Of a stretch of 64,000 nucleotides of DNA, positions 38,263-46,354 are shown piece by piece. Origin of the DNA: Haloactinospora alba (lineage in GTDB: Bacteria > Actinomycetota > Actinomycetes > Streptosporangiales > Streptosporangiaceae); assembly GCF_006717075.1 (NCBI RefSeq), contig NZ_VFQC01000003.1:248001-312000 (forward strand). The letters are read 5' to 3'. A model generated the notes under the pieces. It was not told where the DNA came from. It searched no databases and was given only the letters and a program-made list of their open reading frames with translations. Numbering within the stretch: the stretch's first letter is position 1; every line of letters begins with the position of its first letter. The position numbers and the translations under genes are program-made.

Positions 38263-38909
38263 TGAACGTGCCGCACAAGGCGAACATCCTCCTCGTCGAC
38301 GACCGCGACGAGAACCTCACAACGCTGGAGGCGATCCTCACGTCCCTGGACCAGAACCTGGTCCGGGCGAGTTCGGGGGAGGCGGCGTTGAAGGCTCTCC
38401 TGGAGGACGACTTCGCCGTGATCCTGCTCGACGTGGTGATGCCCGGGATGGACGGGTTCGAGACGGCGGCCCACATCAAACAGCGGGAGAAGACCAAGGA
38501 CGTCCCCATCATCTTCCTGACCGGGGCCGAGGTGGACCGGCACCAGGTGTTTCGGGGCTACGCCTCGCGGGCCATCGACTACCTCACCAAACCGTTCGAC
38601 CCCTGGGTGCTGCGGGCGAAGGTCGAGGTGTTCGTGGATCTGTACCACACCAAACAGCAGCTCCGGGAGCAGTCGCGCATGCTGCAGCGGGAGCTCGGTG
38701 ACGACGGCAACGGAACCACGGAGCAGTCGGTGGCGGGACGGTTGTCCAAACGCGTCGCCGACATCAACGCGAACCTGGAGATGCTGCGCGAACGGATCGT
38801 GACCGAGGAGCGGGAGCCCGACAACCGGGCCGTCGAGGCGGTGCGCGACCTCGACCGTTCCGTAGCGAAACTGACCACGCTGGTCGAGGCGCTCCGCGGC
38901 CCGGAGTGA
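38262..38909 (+). CDS. Single-domain response regulator with C-terminal coiled coil
   Basis: 215 residues from GTG 38262, overlapping the last base of the hybrid kinase stop (TAGTG). Receiver: ILLVDDRDENL, phospho-Asp in VILLDVVMPGMDG (about residue 57), FLTGAE and DYLTKPFDP. The remaining ~90 residues are helical, with coiled-coil spacing (RLSKRVADINANLEMLRERI), and no DNA-binding domain. It probably receives phosphate from the kinase and acts by protein contact. The pairing is conserved-looking and tightly coupled. Confidence 0.85.
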
Positions 38910-38940
38910 CCCCCACCCCGAACCACGAAGGCGACAACCG

Positions 38941-39732
38941 ATGCATCCCCCGCGCGACGACGTGTCCTGGTTCCGGAAACTGGTCAGCCCCTCGGGGTTG
39001 GCGTTCGTGCTGCTGTGCCTGTTCCTGCCGTTCGTCGGCCTCTCCTGCGAGGGCGGGCTGGGAACCCTGGAGATCCGGGTGAGCGGCTGGGACATGGTGG
39101 TCAACGGGGAACCGTCGATCGCCGGTACCGGCATGTTCGACCGGAACGGCGGGGACACGTCCGGCCTGCCCGAGCGGGTGTCCGAGGAGACCGGTCGGGA
39201 CGGGGCCGGGGTTCAGCCGCTGATGCTCGCCGGTGTGGTGGCCATCCTCGCCGGTGTGGTCGCGGGGACCACCCTGCGCTCCGCGTTCCCCCGCGCCATG
39301 GCCGGACTCGCCGCCAGCGTCGTCGCCGTCCTGCTCATCGGGGTGAACGAGATCGTGGTGCTCTCCACCATCACCGACGAGATCGCCTCGGACTCCGAGT
39401 GGCTGGCGCGGGACGCCGAGGCGGGTACGCGGTTCGGCTTCTGGGTCACCCTGGGTCTGCTCGCCGCGGTGGTGGTGGACAACGTCGTGGAGCTGGTGCT
39501 GAGTAAACGCCGGCCGCGCCCCGCCACCGGGGCTTGGCCGCCGCCTCCAGGACCCGGCCAGCCGCCGCAGCAGCAACAGCAGCCACCACAGCCGCCGCCG
39601 TGGGGCGGGCAACCACCCCAGCCGTATCCGGGGCCGCCGCCCAACCAGGCTCCGCCGCCGGGACCGCCCCAGCCGCCGCCCAACCAAGGCCCGGGCCAGT
39701 ACCCGCCGCAGCAGTACCCGCCCTCGCAGTAG
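38941..39732 (+). CDS. Four-TM membrane protein with Pro/Gln-rich tail
   Basis: 263 residues. Hydrophobic segments: SGLAFVLLCLFLPFVGLSC, MLAGVVAILAGVVAGTTL, GLAASVVAVLLIGVNEIVVL and WVTLGLLAAVVVDNVVELVL. The first and second are separated by ~50 polar residues. The last ~75 residues are a low-complexity tail of PPQ, PPP and GPP repeats, probably cytosolic. No known function; 31 bp after the regulator, so possibly the same transcript. Confidence 0.75.
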   Translation: MHPPRDDVSWFRKLVSPSGLAFVLLCLFLPFVGLSCEGGLGTLEIRVSGWDMVVNGEPSIAGTGMFDRNGGDTSGLPERVSEETGRDGAGVQPLMLAGVVAILAGVVAGTTLRSAFPRAMAGLAASVVAVLLIGVNEIVVLSTITDEIASDSEWLARDAEAGTRFGFWVTLGLLAAVVVDNVVELVLSKRRPRPATGAWPPPPGPGQPPQQQQQPPQPPPWGGQPPQPYPGPPPNQAPPPGPPQPPPNQGPGQYPPQQYPPSQ

Positions 39733-39799
39733 CGACCCGACGAGCGCCCGCCCACCACGTGCTGGGCGGGCGCTTCACGTATGCCCGACCGCCATGGAG

Positions 39800-40316
39800 C
39801 GGCCCGTTCCCACGTGCGTGGGGAGCATTCGCCAGCATGTCCGCCAGTGAGCCCGGTAGGGGTCCATCCCCGCGTGCGCGGGGAGCATGGCACCGACCAA
39901 CTCCAGCCCGTCCAGTGCCCGGGTCCATCCCCGCGTGCGCGGGGAGCATCACCAGCGCGGCCCAGACGGTCTCACCGTCCAGGGTCCATCCCCGCGTGCG
40001 CGGGGAGCATCCGATCACGAAGCAGCTGATCGCGAGGAACAGCGGGTCCATCCCCGCGTGCGCGGGGAGCATTCGGGATGACACACCCTCATGACCTGTT
40101 CGACGGGTCCATCCCCGCGTGCGCGGGGAGCATTGCTGGTCGTGGTGCCACTCGCCGGGGCGGTGGGGTCCATCCCCGCGTGCGCGGGGAGCATCCCGAA
40201 GGCGGGTTCCTCGTTGCTCCGGAAAAGGGTCCATCCCCGCGTGCGCGGGGAGCATGCCTCGCGGGAGAACCCGCGAGCTTTGGTGCCGGGTCCATCCCCG
40301 CGTGCGCGGGGAGCAT
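39800..40316 (-). CRISPR. Type I-E CRISPR array, nine repeats and eight spacers, no cas genes nearby
   Basis: 29-base repeats start at 39860, 39921, 39982, 40044, 40105, 40166, 40227 and 40288; on the + strand each begins GGGTCCATCCCCGCG and ends CGGGGAGCAT. A degenerate copy with at least five changes lies at 39800-39828. Spacers are 31-33 bases and all differ. The repeat is the reverse complement of the usual I-E form (GTGCTCCCCGC...), so transcription is leftward, with the degenerate repeat at the trailing end and the leader right of 40316. No cas1, cas2, cas3 or Cascade gene is in the window, so it is an orphan array relying on cas genes elsewhere or a relic. Confidence 0.95.
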
Positions 40317-40592
40317 CCTCTCTGACCTGGTCTTCTAGGTCGCGCGCATGTCCGTGTGTGCAACTTCTGGATATTCGGACATAGCACGCATATTCCTCAC
40401 AAACGGATCGCTGCCAGGTGGCGCGGCCTCCACCACCGCGGCGAGGCCAGGAGACCACAACTGTTCTCACGACGCACGCCCTGCCGGACACACCCCCGCG
40501 CGATCCCGTCAGGGCGCCGAGGCCGAGAACGCGACCATGCTCCCGCCCGTGTGTGCACCCACTGTCAGTGCAGCTCACAGGTGACCTCGCCC
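40317..40592. other. Spacer between CRISPR array and solitary repeat, possible leader
   Basis: 276 bp with no gene and no further recognisable repeats. The text CGTGTGTGCA occurs twice (near 40352 and 40549). It would hold the leader and promoter of the array on the minus strand, yet it does not resemble the leader-like block that follows the solitary repeat at 40593. Confidence 0.4.
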
Positions 40593-40722
40593 GGTCCATC
40601 CCCACGTGCGTGGGGCTCATCCTTCGCCACCTGTAAGGACGCGTGACGTTATTGTTTTGCAATCCCACATGGCCGGTGTTCCAGTGCATGTGGTCAGGCT
40701 CTGACCGTACCGTCGTGCCACT
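40593..40722 (-). CRISPR. Solitary CRISPR-like repeat with conserved leader-like block (copy 1)
   Basis: The repeat at 40593-40620 reads GGTCCATCCCCACGTG to GTGGGGCTCAT on the + strand, a variant of the array repeat. To its right (upstream in crRNA direction) about 100 bp matches the block next to the repeat at 43725 without any gap. Shared marks are GTTATTGTTTTG (40648-40659) and the inverted repeat GGTCAG-GCT-CTGACC (40692-40706), each at the same offset (55 and 99) in both copies. No second repeat is seen 32-33 bases to the left. Confidence 0.7.
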
Positions 40723-40903
40723 GAGACCGCACCCCCGTGTGAACCGAGAGGACAGCCCGTTCCCGTACTGGCGGCACGGCTCACGCGCCGCCATCGTCGT
40801 TGTCCACGTATCGCGCGGGGCACATACGTGGTTTTCCTCGATCTCGACGCCAGCGGCGGGTCCCGCACTCGGCGAGGAGCTGGGTGCGGGACCCGTGTGG
40901 GGG

Positions 40904-41107
40904 TTAGTGGTCGTAGTGGGGCGGGATCGTGGTCTCGGTGTCGTCGGTGTCGGTGTTCTCGTCGCCGAGCCAGGTGTCCACGCAGGTGTGGAGTTCCTGC
41001 AGGGTGTCGTGGATCTGGTTGGGCCACAGGGCGCCGCCCTCCATGGCCTGGGAGAGCTGCTCCAGTAGGTCGCGTAGCTGTCGGCGTTCGTGCGGGGTGA
41101 GGTTCAT
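40904..41107 (-). CDS. Small acidic hypothetical protein
   Basis: 67 residues with a helical N-terminal half (NLTPHERRQLRDLLEQLSQ) and an Asp/Glu/Thr-rich C-terminus (DENTDTDDTETT). Its ATG overlaps the stop of the upstream DNA-binding gene (ATGA), so it is the third gene of a coupled three-gene operon. Function unknown. Confidence 0.65.
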   Translation of the reverse strand: MNLTPHERRQLRDLLEQLSQAMEGGALWPNQIHDTLQELHTCVDTWLGDENTDTDDTETTIPPHYDH

Positions 41108-41319
41108 GCCTGGCCACCTCCCTGGTCCTGGTGGATGGTGGCCCTCAGTGCCTGGACATCGTCCGGGAGGAACCGGCGGTGCCCGCCCGGGGTGACCACT
41201 ACCGGGGTCAGGTGGCCTTGGCGCACCCAGGTGTTGATGGTGGAGGTGGTGACGCCGAAGGCCTCGGCGACATCACCGGGCCGCAATAGGGTCGTGGGCC
41301 AGGTTTGGGGGATCGTCAC
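41104..41319 (-). CDS. BldC-like MerR-type helix-turn-helix protein
   Basis: 71 residues from GTG 41319, which overlaps the stop of the previous gene (GTGA). The core LLRPGDVAEAFGVTTSTINTWVRQGHLTP is a MerR/BldC/excisionase-type winged helix, followed by VVTPGGHRRFLPDDVQAL. Such short proteins bind DNA as small regulators or recombination directionality factors. An upstream extension to 41364 is open but would lie within the preceding gene. Confidence 0.75.
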   Translation of the reverse strand: MTIPQTWPTTLLRPGDVAEAFGVTTSTINTWVRQGHLTPVVVTPGGHRRFLPDDVQALRATIHQDQGGGQA

Positions 41320-41795
41320 CGGACCGTCCCCGCCGGGGCCGTCTGCTCGCGCTGGGACAGCCACTGGTGCACCAGCGGGGAGAGTTCCGCGCGGACATCG
41401 TCCAACCCGTCGCCATACACCGGCGGGGCGGAAAGTTCCGGCACGGAGACAGTGGCACCACAGGCCAGGCAGTGCCCCTCTTCCTCCCGCTGTTGGCGGA
41501 GGCGTTCGTACTCGGTCACATACGGCCGCACCGGATTGTGCTCCTCGGGATCAAGCACCTCGGGTTCGGGAAGCGGGTGAGTCAGTGGCTCCGGGAGTAC
41601 TTCCGACGATCTCGGCTGCGGCACGGTGAACCGACGTGCTGCCGCCCGACGGCGAGGCGCAAGCGGCACCGCGACGCGCGATTCCAGGCGCTGGTAGCGA
41701 TCCCGGTAGCGCGTGGGCGGGAACAGGGCGACAGCCAGCATCAGAAGCAGTGTCCACAGGGACGCGAGGGTGTGAATAAACTGGGGCATTGTCAT
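41316..41795 (-). CDS. Membrane-anchored hypothetical protein with a Cys pair
   Basis: 159 residues. One N-terminal membrane segment (FIHTLASLWTLLLMLAVALFPP), a basic stretch (RRRAAARR), a Pro/Glu-rich linker and a short C-terminal domain with CLACGATV, a possible half zinc knuckle. First gene of the coupled operon 41795-40904. Not recognised. Confidence 0.6.
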   Translation of the reverse strand: MTMPQFIHTLASLWTLLLMLAVALFPPTRYRDRYQRLESRVAVPLAPRRRAAARRFTVPQPRSSEVLPEPLTHPLPEPEVLDPEEHNPVRPYVTEYERLRQQREEEGHCLACGATVSVPELSAPPVYGDGLDDVRAELSPLVHQWLSQREQTAPAGTVR

Positions 41796-42305
41796 CGACT
41801 CCTGGTCAGTCGGTGGCCACGCCCCTGGGGAGCTGGTACTCCCGCAGGGGCTCTTTCATTACGCCGGGCTGGTCGTGCGCAGTGCTGTACGAGTGGGCGC
41901 GACGCGGCGCGGACATCGTCAGGACCCTGGCCTGGTGGGATGGGGTACGGTAGCCCGTTCCTTCAAGCGGGAGAATGCGCCGCCCTGGCCCTGGCTGCTC
42001 TCTGGGACGTGGATGTAGCCACACATCCGGGACACGGGAAGATGGGGTGCTCTGTGCTCTTTAGAGAGAAGAGCCGCATCCCTGTGTCGGAGTGGAAAGT
42101 GCCGGTACGGCCGGGCTCTCGGGGGTGAGTGAGGTTGGCGGTCATCCGGCCGGTCGGGCGGTTTCCCCGACGGGGCCGCCAGATCCGCCAACCGAAGTAG
42201 TCCTCGCGCCGCCGGTCCAGTGTGTTTTCAGCGGTCGTCACGGTGTCCATACGCTGACGCTAGAACGCCGACAAGCGCAGGGAGGGCACAAAATGTGCCC
42301 ATGAC
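41796..42305. other. 510-bp gap holding a perfect palindrome, no clear gene
   Basis: Several short minus-strand frames exist (for example 36 codons beginning MSAPRRAHSYST, stop at 41806) but none has a ribosome site or recognisable content. The gap separates the XRE regulator from the three-gene operon downstream of it on the same strand. Confidence 0.4.
42284..42300. promoter_or_regulatory. 17-bp palindrome after the XRE gene
   Basis: GGGCACA-AAA-TGTGCCC is a perfect inverted repeat with a 3-base centre, 6 bases beyond the XRE stop codon. There is no T run, so it is either an operator or a weak terminator. Confidence 0.5.
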
Positions 42306-43538
42306 TTACGCGTTCAGCATCCCCATCCGGTCCGCCAGCGCTGACGCGCGTTGTTGTCTGCGTCCGTCACGCTCATCCAACTCTTCCAACAGGATCCGCC
42401 TGGCGTACCCGTTGTAGCGGATCGTTTCCGGAGCGGCCTTGTGGGCGGCCTCCAGCGTGGCCAGCGCTACTTCGGGCTGGGCATCCAGATAGTAGGCACG
42501 AGCCTGTTCGATCTCATGACGAGCCCTGCGGGGCCGGGAGGGAATCCGACCCGAGGCCGTACGTTCGGACTGGCGCACGCCCTCACCTCCCGCGTGCAGC
42601 TCCACGGCGATGGTGGTGGCATGCGCCCCTATGATCGCCTGCGAGAACGAGGTGACGGGATGGTAGTAGTCGTCCGGTAGCTGTCCGGCCACCTCGCGGG
42701 CACGGTCCCAGTACCCCCACGCGTTGCCGATCTCCCCCCGGTGCGCGGCGGTGTAGCCGGACTCGAACACCAGCGAGCCCCAGATAGCCAGAGGGTCATC
42801 CCCGGCGTCATTGAGGCGGGGTTCCAGGAGTTCCATGGTTTGGGTAGTGACCATGTCGGCGGCGTCCCAGTCGCCCGTGTCGCGGTGGGCTTGGGCCATG
42901 AGCCAGGCGGAGACCCCGATGGCATGCAGGTCCCCACTGTCCTGGGCGGCGACGATGCCGCGTTCGGCTACCCGCCAGAGAAGGTCCTGTGCGGGCTGGT
43001 AGGCGATGAAGAACTGGCTGAGGGCATACACCTCGGCAAGGGTGGCTTGGGCGCGGCGGCGGGTAGTGCGGTCTTCGGCCTGGTGGGCGGCGAGTTGGGC
43101 GTCCTCGATCAGTGATGGGAGGAGCTGGCCGAGGGCTTCTCGATGGTTGGGAGAAGAGTGGCGTTCCGTCCACGCCTGGGACAGCCGGGCTCGCAGGTGC
43201 TCTACCGGCGGCGCCACACGGTCGGTCAGGGCCGGTAGGGCGTTGACCGCGGCCCGCACCGCAGGCAACCGGGAGTGTCCGGGGCCGGTGAACAACTCCA
43301 CCGACACCGACTGGTCACCGGTGAGTTGGGCGAGGTCGCGCACGCGGAGCGCCTCAGCCAAGCGGAGCAGGACGGGCAGTTTCGGGGTTTGCAACCGCCC
43401 GGTCTCCAAAGCTTTGATCCAGGACGCGGACTTCCCGACGAGCCCAGCGAGAACCTCACGTGTCATCCCTTTACGGGTGCGTTGGATTTTGAGGCGCTGT
43501 CCGAAGCCGATGTCGGGGGGTTCGGGGGTAGAATTCAT
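42306..43538 (-). CDS. XRE-family regulator with TPR-like C-terminal region
   Basis: 410 residues from ATG 43538. The N-terminal helix-turn-helix is GFGQRLKIQRTRKGMTREVLAGLVGKSASWIKALETGR, with a family-typical LPVLLRLAEALRV after it. The C-terminal ~300 residues are helical with TPR-like hydrophobic spacing (ATLAEVYALSQFFIAYQPAQDLLWRVAERGI; ARAYYLDAQPEVALATLEAAH), as in actinobacterial regulators that bind peptides or partner proteins. A mini-CRISPR lies 124 bp upstream on the same strand and points toward it. An earlier start (MSRTRK...) 33 bases upstream is possible. Confidence 0.8.
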   Translation of the reverse strand: MNSTPEPPDIGFGQRLKIQRTRKGMTREVLAGLVGKSASWIKALETGRLQTPKLPVLLRLAEALRVRDLAQLTGDQSVSVELFTGPGHSRLPAVRAAVNALPALTDRVAPPVEHLRARLSQAWTERHSSPNHREALGQLLPSLIEDAQLAAHQAEDRTTRRRAQATLAEVYALSQFFIAYQPAQDLLWRVAERGIVAAQDSGDLHAIGVSAWLMAQAHRDTGDWDAADMVTTQTMELLEPRLNDAGDDPLAIWGSLVFESGYTAAHRGEIGNAWGYWDRAREVAGQLPDDYYHPVTSFSQAIIGAHATTIAVELHAGGEGVRQSERTASGRIPSRPRRARHEIEQARAYYLDAQPEVALATLEAAHKAAPETIRYNGYARRILLEELDERDGRRQQRASALADRMGMLNA

Positions 43539-43661
43539 GGCAGACCCTGCTTTCCTGGTGCGTGACATCTCCAGAATAGACAGGGTCTTCTTTACGTGTA
43601 GAGGTCTATTCGCCACTCCCTGGCGCCAAGTGCGGCGGTGCTTCCTCACGTCAGCGCAGTG

Positions 43662-43857
43662 ACCCCTGCCCACCACGTGCGTGGGTTCACTGCGCGAGCA
43701 GGTTGAACGTCAGTTCGCCGAATGGGTCCATTCCCACGTGCGTGGGGCTCACCCTCTTTCACCTGCAAGAACGTGCGGCGTTATTGTTTTGTGTCTCCAC
43801 AGGGCCGGTGCACCGGCGAATGCGGTCAGGATCTGACCGTATCGCTCCAGAGCTGTG
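43662..43857 (-). CRISPR. Mini-CRISPR: leader-like block, repeat, 33-nt spacer, degenerate repeat (copy 2)
   Basis: On the + strand, a degenerate repeat (43662-43690, containing CCCACCACGTGCGTGGG) is followed by a 33-base spacer (43691-43723). A better repeat follows (43724-43752, GGGTCCATTCCCACG to GGGGCTCAC). To the right is the leader-like block shared with 40593: GTTATTGTTTTG at 43780-43791 and GGTCAG-GAT-CTGACC at 43824-43838. Transcribed leftward this gives one crRNA-like guide between two variant repeats, ending just upstream of the XRE gene. That is the layout of CreA-type regulatory guides; the function is inferred. Confidence 0.65.
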
Positions 43858-44086
43858 CGCACACCCCCAGGAAAGCACGAAAGTCCGGCCGCCTTGCGAG
43901 TACTGGGCGAAGAACACTTCGCACTGGGTGAGTCTGTGACACCCGCGCGTACGGCAGGGCGCGCACGGCGGCGGCCGCGCACCGCTCACACGGGCCAGCG
44001 GGTAGGCGGCGGTTCTCCACGACCCGTGCCGGGCGCGGTTCGGGGAGCTGGGCCTCCGGTGCGGGACGCACGGCCGTCGCTGAGCC

Positions 44087-45244
44087 TCACCCCGTGGGGC
44101 GGGGCGGTAGCGCCAGCCCGATGTGTTCGCCGATCTCCTCGATCAGGCCCAGGTCGGCGAGCCTGAACGAGTTGCGGTTGCTTCGCCGGATCAGCGTCAG
44201 CGCGCCGCGCACCCCGCGGCTGCCGCGAAGCGGGACGCACAGCAGCGAACCCGCGCCGAGCAGTCCCAGCACCGGGGCGCCGTTGGCGTCGTAGCCCAGC
44301 GTGGCCTCGTCCTCGATGCGTTCGCTCAGTACCGACGTCTCCCCGGCGAGCACACCGCTCGGCACCTCGGAGGCCAGCGGGTCCAGCGACCGCAGGAGCT
44401 CCCGCGCCCCGCCGTCGTCCGGGCCCGCCACGACAGCGCGGCGCGCCTGGTCGGCACCGGTCGGCAGGTCGCACACGTCGACCACCACCCAGTCGGCGTA
44501 GGAGTCGGCGAGCAGCGCGGCCGCGTCGTCCAGCGCCAGCGGCTTCCCGGCCCCGCCCGGTCCGGCGCTGAGCAGCAGCAACCGGGTCATCCGGGTGAGC
44601 ACGTCCAGACGCCGGGCGGCCAGGACCACCACCTGGTCCTCCACCTCCGGTTCCAACGGGGCCGGGCCCGGGGTGTGGTGGTCGCCGCGCGGGGGCGACA
44701 CCACCACGAGCAGCATCGGGTTGGCCTCGGTGGGGATCTCCAACCGGCTGAGGGTCAGTTGGACGTCCTCGGCCCAGCCGCGCTGCGCCAGGCGGGACTC
44801 GAACGAGGCCGGTTCCCCGTCCCGCAGCACGGCCGCAAGCCGGGACCGCACCGCGGCCCGCCGGCGCAGGTCCACGAAGCTGGAGAACGGTTTCCCGGTC
44901 ACGTAGCCGCTCGTGCTGCCCAGGCGGTCGGCGGCGGCCGGGTTGGCGCGCCGGATGTGGCCCTCGTGGTCCAACAGCACCACGGGGACGCTGAGGTCGG
45001 TGAAGACCGCCCGCAGCACCGCGCGTTCCTCCTCCTCGGCGTGGCGGCGCGGCGCGCCGGCCTGGGCGCCGAGGCGTTCCTGGCACTCCGCCAGCAGGCG
45101 CTCGGCGAGATCGAGTTCGACGAGCGCGGCTTCCGTCGTCCCCGACGCGTCCCCCGGGTGCATGGCGTGCGTGCTCCGCAGCGCCGCTGCCCGGTCGTTC
45201 AGTTCTGCGATCTCGCGCCGCAGTTCGGGAAGGCTGTCCGGCAC
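44087..45244 (-). CDS. PAS-GAF sensory protein
   Basis: 385 residues from GTG 45244, with AGGAG upstream; the frame is open further but without homology. A coiled N-terminus (LPELRREIAELNDRAAALR) leads into a PAS domain (VPVVLLDHEGHIRRANPAAADRLG, TGKPFSSFVDLRRR). The C-terminal ~170 residues form a GAF domain (LDVLTRMTRLLLLS; GSLLCVPLRGSRGVRGALTLIRRSNRNSFRLADLGLIEEIGEHIGLAL). No kinase or output domain is visible. It is divergent from a GAF-ANTAR gene and probably belongs to the same signalling set. Confidence 0.8.
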   Translation of the reverse strand: MPDSLPELRREIAELNDRAAALRSTHAMHPGDASGTTEAALVELDLAERLLAECQERLGAQAGAPRRHAEEEERAVLRAVFTDLSVPVVLLDHEGHIRRANPAAADRLGSTSGYVTGKPFSSFVDLRRRAAVRSRLAAVLRDGEPASFESRLAQRGWAEDVQLTLSRLEIPTEANPMLLVVVSPPRGDHHTPGPAPLEPEVEDQVVVLAARRLDVLTRMTRLLLLSAGPGGAGKPLALDDAAALLADSYADWVVVDVCDLPTGADQARRAVVAGPDDGGARELLRSLDPLASEVPSGVLAGETSVLSERIEDEATLGYDANGAPVLGLLGAGSLLCVPLRGSRGVRGALTLIRRSNRNSFRLADLGLIEEIGEHIGLALPPRPTG

Positions 45245-45402
45245 GGGCGTGGCTCCTGACGTCGCGGCTGCGGGACCGGGGAGGGGCGAACCGCGGTCCG
45301 GGTCCGGACCTGACGTTAACGTACGGCCCCGCCGGGCGCGGTTACGGTGGGGTGAGCCGCGGGGCGCCGCGTCGGGGTGCGGCGCCGGGGAGGAGCGCGC
45401 CG

Positions 45403-46146
45403 ATGCGCAGCGGGAACCGGGCGCGCGACGTCGGCACACTCGGCCGCAACACCCCCGAGCGCGCCCTGGACCAGATGTGCATGGCGGCGGCGCGGGGGGT
45501 TCCGGGCTGTTCGGCCGCGCTGGTGGTGATCTGGCGCGACCTCGGCCCCGGACGGGACCGGCACCACGGCACGGCCGGGCGACACGTCGTGGTGGACTAC
45601 GGTGCCTCGCACCCCGACCTGGCCGCCGCGTTCGAACGCCAGTACACGGTGGACGAGGGGCCGACGGTCGAGGCGGTCCGGGAGATGTGCGCGGTGCGCG
45701 TGACCGACGTGCTGCGGGAGAACCGGTGGCCGCGCTACCTCAGCACGGCCGTGCAGTGCGGCGACCGCTCCTCGGTGACGTTCCCGTGCGTCGTGGAGGA
45801 CACCGTCGTGACGTTCGGGGTGCACGCGGTGCGCGCCGACGCGTTCGACCCGTCCGCCGTGCCGCCGCTTATGGCCCTGCTGGCCGAGCACGCGGCGATA
45901 GCGCTGCACAGCGCGGGGCGTTACACCGACGCGGCCCGGGAGGCGGCGCACATGCGCCGGGCCCTGTCCGTGCGGGCGGTGATCGACCAGGCCAAGGGGA
46001 TCCTCATGCACGCGCGCGGTTGCGGGGCCGACACCGCTTTCGAGGAGCTGCGGTCGGCCGCCCAGCGCAACCGGATGAAGGTCGCCGACATCGCGGGCCG
46101 CCTCGTGGCGGAGCAGGAGGAGCACAGCGCCGCGCGCGGCCGGTGA
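45403..46146 (+). CDS. GAF-ANTAR transcription antitermination protein
   Basis: 247 residues from ATG 45403 behind GGGGAGGAG. The GAF-like sensor is at about residues 20-175 (VPGCSAALVVIWRDL; VDEGPTVEAVREMCAVRVTDVL; LLAEHAAIALHSAGRYTD). The ANTAR domain follows: AVIDQAKGILMHARGCGADTAFEELRSAAQRNRMKVADIAGRLV. ANTAR domains bind paired RNA hairpins in nascent transcripts and prevent termination. Common in actinobacteria next to anti-sigma networks. Confidence 0.85.
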   Translation: MRSGNRARDVGTLGRNTPERALDQMCMAAARGVPGCSAALVVIWRDLGPGRDRHHGTAGRHVVVDYGASHPDLAAAFERQYTVDEGPTVEAVREMCAVRVTDVLRENRWPRYLSTAVQCGDRSSVTFPCVVEDTVVTFGVHAVRADAFDPSAVPPLMALLAEHAAIALHSAGRYTDAAREAAHMRRALSVRAVIDQAKGILMHARGCGADTAFEELRSAAQRNRMKVADIAGRLVAEQEEHSAARGR

Positions 46147-46354
46147 CGCCGCAGCGAAGCCGCTGTATCAGTGTTATGACGGAAGCGGACACACACCTGT
46201 TTCGCTGTCGCCCGCGGCGCTAGGGTGACAGGGGGAGTCCGCGGCCGGATGGGCGCGATTCCGGCGCCGACGCGCGTGTGTGTCCGCTGGCCAGGGGAGT
46301 GCCGGCGCCCGCGGCCATCCGCGGCGGTCGGTGCAACCAGCGAGGAGCGTGAGT

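Noticed and set aside
39781-40338. Short frames across the CRISPR array repeating HPRVRGEH or SIPACAGS
   Set aside because: They are translations of the repeats, not proteins.
42306-43538. Idea that the XRE/TPR gene is an Abi or CRISPR ancillary effector
   Set aside because: It has only a DNA-binding domain and helical repeats; no nuclease, protease or membrane domain is visible.
43691-43723. The end of the mini-CRISPR spacer (CGCCGAAT) matches text in the Rhs cores (TACGCCGAATGC)
   Set aside because: Only eight bases match, the flanking bases do not fit the usual I-E PAM, and such a match is expected by chance in GC-rich DNA.
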